Source of the DNA: Halomonas jincaotanensis
GTDB taxonomy: Bacteria; Pseudomonadota; Gammaproteobacteria; Pseudomonadales; Halomonadaceae
Reading direction: 5' to 3'
Assembly (NCBI RefSeq): GCF_018448785.1
Contig: NZ_JAHCLU010000029.1
Location: forward strand, 1 to 44,481
Length of the DNA: 44,481 bases
Below are positions 42,201 to 44,481 of this stretch, one piece after another. The notes beneath the pieces are model-generated. The model had not been told where the DNA came from, ran no database searches, and was given only the letters and a program-made list of their open reading frames with translations. A program made the position numbers and the translations under genes. Each line of letters opens with the position of its first letter. Position 1 is the stretch's first letter.

Positions 42201-43144
42201 GCGAGGAAATCCGACAGGCAGAAATCTATGGTGTGAGGCCGACACGGACGTTCGAGCAGGCCGCAGCGAAATTTGTGCTGGGAAACCAGCATAAGCGGAG
42301 CCTGGATAGCGACATCGGGCGGCTTAAGCAGCTCATGCCATGGATCGGTGACCTGCCTCTTCATAGACTGCACCGCGGCGCGCTGGAGCCCTGGATCGAA
42401 CACCGGCGTCAGGAAGGTGTATCAACCGGCACGATCAATCACGGCTTGAAGGTGGTGAGGCGTATCGTGAATCTCGCGGCATCGGAGTGGATAGATGAGT
42501 ACGGGCTGACCTGGCTTCACGCTCCCCCGAAAATCAAGCTGCTACCGGACACGAACAAGCGCCAGCCTTATCCCCTCACCTGGGATGAGCAGGCACGTTT
42601 GTTCGCAGGATTGCCGGCGCATCTGGCCGAGATGAGCCTGTTTGCGGTCAATACCGGCTGCCGGGATAGCGAGATCTGCGGACTGCGCTGGGACTGGGAA
42701 GTAGCGGTTCCTGCTCTTGGCACGTCTGTCTTCATCGTCCCCGGCCAGCAGGTCAAGAACGCGGACGACCGTCTGATCGTGCTCAACCGCATCGCGCTGT
42801 CCGTTATCGAACGACAGCGGGGCAAGCATGAGACGCATGTCTTTGCGTATCGCGGCAAACCGGTGGCACGGATGCTCAACAGTGGCTGGAAGCGAGCCCG
42901 ATGCAATGCGGGCCTGCCGCAAGTGCGTGTGCATGATCTCAAGCATACTTTCGGTCGCCGTCTCAGGGCGGCCGGCGTGAGCTTCGAGGATCGTCAGGAT
43001 TTGCTTGGACACCGCGCGGGGCGTATCACGACGCATTATTCGGCGGCGGAACTGTCCCGCCTGATCGAGGCGGCAGACAGCGTATGCGAACGAGGAAGCA
43101 GGAGACCGGAACTGGTGGTTTTGCGCAGGCTGAGCGTGTCCTAG
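42062..43144 (+). CDS. Tyrosine recombinase (integrase) of the 40-kb island
   Basis: About 360 residues. The N-terminal arm-binding part (GLVKRGGIWHIDKRIRGRRI), a core-binding domain (RTFEQAAAKFVLGNQHKRS), and a catalytic domain with the first Arg in NTGCRDSEICGLRW, box II VHDLKHTFGRRL (Lys in place of the second Arg), LLGHRAGRITTHYSAAE with the nucleophile Tyr. AGGAG precedes the ATG at 42062. The last 150 residues are complete. It ends 60 bases before the right copy of the tRNA-Met-derived direct repeat, so it is the likely integrase of the island between 2951 and 43221. Confidence 0.92.
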   Translation: MGRKQSPGLVKRGGIWHIDKRIRGRRICQSTGSAELAEAERYLARLSEEIRQAEIYGVRPTRTFEQAAAKFVLGNQHKRSLDSDIGRLKQLMPWIGDLPLHRLHRGALEPWIEHRRQEGVSTGTINHGLKVVRRIVNLAASEWIDEYGLTWLHAPPKIKLLPDTNKRQPYPLTWDEQARLFAGLPAHLAEMSLFAVNTGCRDSEICGLRWDWEVAVPALGTSVFIVPGQQVKNADDRLIVLNRIALSVIERQRGKHETHVFAYRGKPVARMLNSGWKRARCNAGLPQVRVHDLKHTFGRRLRAAGVSFEDRQDLLGHRAGRITTHYSAAELSRLIEAADSVCERGSRRPELVVLRRLSVS

Positions 43145-43204
43145 CCTCCCGCAAAATTCACGCAAGGAAATCCGGAAAAGCAGGAAAGCTTTGCAAGCAA
43201 CTGA

Positions 43205-43221
43205 TATTGGTGGGCCCAGCT
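43205..43221 (+). repeat. Right copy of 17-bp direct repeat (att core)
   Basis: TATTGGTGGGCCCAGCT, identical to 2951-2967. Only the last 14 bases of the tRNA 3' end are present; the T arm and anticodon parts are missing, so no tRNA is restored here. Confidence 0.75.
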
Positions 43222-43761
43222 TCACCCAAAAAGCTATTTCAAGCTACTGTTGTAGTTATGTTTTCTCTTGAGTACTTATGCAATATGCCCCCTTATATGC
43301 CCCCACTGGAAAACACTAGCCTCAGGAAAGGGTAAGAGCACGAATTGTCTGGCGACCTATGCAGGGAAGCAAGGGAGGGGTACGAGCCTCTATCATCCTA
43401 GGTATTCTTCGTTTTGCGTACTGACAAGAAGCTTGGCAAGCCCCCATTTTGATATACGTGCAAGGTTGGGTACGACGCTCGCCACGATCCCAACACCCTG
43501 CGGGTTCTGCGTTTCTGCGTAAACACCTGAGAAGCCACTGCTTTTGCAATGCGGATACCCTGCGCCATCCCTGCGGAAGACAAAACACACCCATCATATC
43601 GAACATTGCGAATTATCAAGAAGATTCTGATTTTCGATATTAATGGAACGTTAAGTAATATAAAAAACCATCGAGTAGCACAAGCCGCTCACCATAAGAG
43701 GGTGTTTACAAAAACAATAGGCGGTTAAGACGATGGGGCCTTACCTTCAGGGGAGGGATCC
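43222..43761. other. Flanking DNA without a convincing gene
   Basis: Open frames exist on both strands, but none has a ribosome site with a recognisable protein. The stretch 43600-43710 is AT-rich. A GGGGAGGG site for the transposase remnant lies at its end. Confidence 0.4.
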
Positions 43762-44343
43762 ATGTCGAAAGGCGGTCGACCAAGGAAGATCGGTGGCGAC
43801 GAGACGCGCCTACTACGCCAGTTGGTTGAGGAGACGCCACTTGCCACGCTGGACGAGATCATCGAGACCTTTTGCAGGCGTACGGGCCTGTCCGTACAAC
43901 CACATGACGGTACGCAGACGCCTGGACGAGATGGGCATTCGACGTGAGCAGGCGCCGTTGCCACCCCCTCAAGGCAAGACGGAACAGCGTTATGGCTACC
44001 AGTCGGCCCACCGTCGTCACCAGCCCGAACAGCGCTACCCAGTTCGCTCACCGAGGAGGAGTGGCGCCTCGCGGGCGACCTCTTTGAGCGTGATGGCGAT
44101 CGAGGCACCTCGCCTCGCTATTCTCGGCGTCTGTTGGTTGATGCATGCTGCTACGTGGTCCGCAGTGGGTGCTCGTGGCGAATGCTGCCCAAGGACTTCC
44201 CCTGGCAAAACGTGTGCCGGACGTTTCGCCGATGGAGTCAACAGGGCAAGTTCGAGCAGATGCACGACCGATTACGTGCGCAATAGCGGGAGCGTGAGGG
44301 GCGTACTCACATGCCCAGCGCAGCTGTTCTGGATGCCCAGTAG
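43762..44343 (+). pseudogene. IS5-type transposase, frameshifted remnant
   Basis: Parts of one transposase lie in three frames: GRPRKIGGDETRLLRQLVEE from the ATG at 43762, then HMTVRRRLDEMGIRREQAPL in a second frame from about 43905, then LTEEEWRLAGDLFERDG and WRMLPKDFPWQNVCRTFRRW in a third from about 44045, and after an in-frame TAG the AAVLDAQ segment. The order HTH, linker, IS4/IS5-type insertion and first catalytic Asp is normal. At least two frameshifts, a stop and loss of the C-terminal part make it inactive. Terminal repeats were not found. Confidence 0.8.
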
Positions 44344-44481
44344 CCACTCGTTCCACTTTGCAAAACAGCCTCGGCAATGTCCTTTTGGCCCTGGGGGAGC
44401 GGGAGTGTCGACGCCGGCGCTATAAGTCCGTAAATCATCACAACAGATTGTCCCCCCGACCCGCATGACCTTTCCTTGTTG

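Noticed and set aside
43322..43606. 94-codon leftward frame right of the island
   Set aside because: No ribosome site, unusual composition, and overlapping frames equally open; no protein recognised.

Overview
The window looks like accessory DNA of a gammaproteobacterium. The two tRNA 3' fragments (Met-type CAT and Pro-type GGG) read like gammaproteobacterial genes, and the relaxase, ArdC, DUF3892 protein and integrases are of types common on integrative and mobilizable elements in that class. No housekeeping gene is present. The DNA is a mosaic of integrative elements, IS remnants, a group II intron and defence or cargo cassettes. AT-rich islands (about 9.8-11.7, 13.7-14.8, 17.6-18.6 and 22.3-25.3 kb) sit in a more GC-rich mobilization backbone.

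Layout. 0-2.9 kb: a group II intron with its reverse transcriptase, lying antisense against a tyrosine recombinase whose N-terminus is missing. 2.95-3.3 kb: a tRNA-Met 3' fragment (an att site) and palindrome-rich DNA. 3.3-5.3 kb: a secreted/membrane hypothetical pair and a further orphan gene. 5.4-9.8 kb: mobilization module (relaxase, MobC-like protein, an array of stem-loops that probably holds oriT, a small AT-hook protein and a coupling ATPase). 9.8-11.7 kb: two duplicated ankyrin-repeat genes and an unknown partner. 11.8-20.6 kb: element backbone of small proteins and an ArdC antirestriction protein, interrupted by a candidate secreted toxin/immunity pair, an unknown coiled-coil/membrane pair and an IS1380 remnant. 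Three related structured repeats lie in this part. 21.2-22.2 kb: a broken endonuclease I gene cut by an IS3-type remnant. 22.3-25.3 kb: a three-gene cargo operon of a membrane protein, an aldehyde dehydrogenase and a protein I recognise as a cyclodipeptide synthase of the XYP type. 25.6-39.1 kb: a defence island with a GIY-YIG protein, AbiEi/AbiEii, an IetA/IetS-like AAA ATPase plus subtilase pair, and a four-gene methyltransferase / unknown / SF2 helicase / GIY-YIG nuclease operon. 39.4-43.2 kb: two recombination modules back to back, one reading left (integrase next to a tRNA-Pro fragment) and one reading right (AlpA-like protein and integrase ending at a second copy of the tRNA-Met-derived repeat). 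43.8-44.3 kb: a frameshifted IS5-type transposase remnant.

How it fits together. A 17-bp direct repeat matching the tRNA-Met 3' end at 2951 and 43205 suggests a 40-kb island, probably placed in tandem behind an older element whose integrase remains at 2.1-2.9 kb. The island can encode its own relaxosome and coupling protein but no type IV secretion channel, so it would be mobilized by a helper. ArdC would protect the incoming strand from restriction, the MTase/helicase operon, AbiE and IetAS-like genes would provide stability or anti-phage functions, and the cyclodipeptide synthase operon looks like metabolic cargo. The least explained features are the stem-loop array with conserved GAAA-type loops, the three structured repeats, the cyclodipeptide synthase cassette and the toxin/immunity pair lying between two of the repeats.
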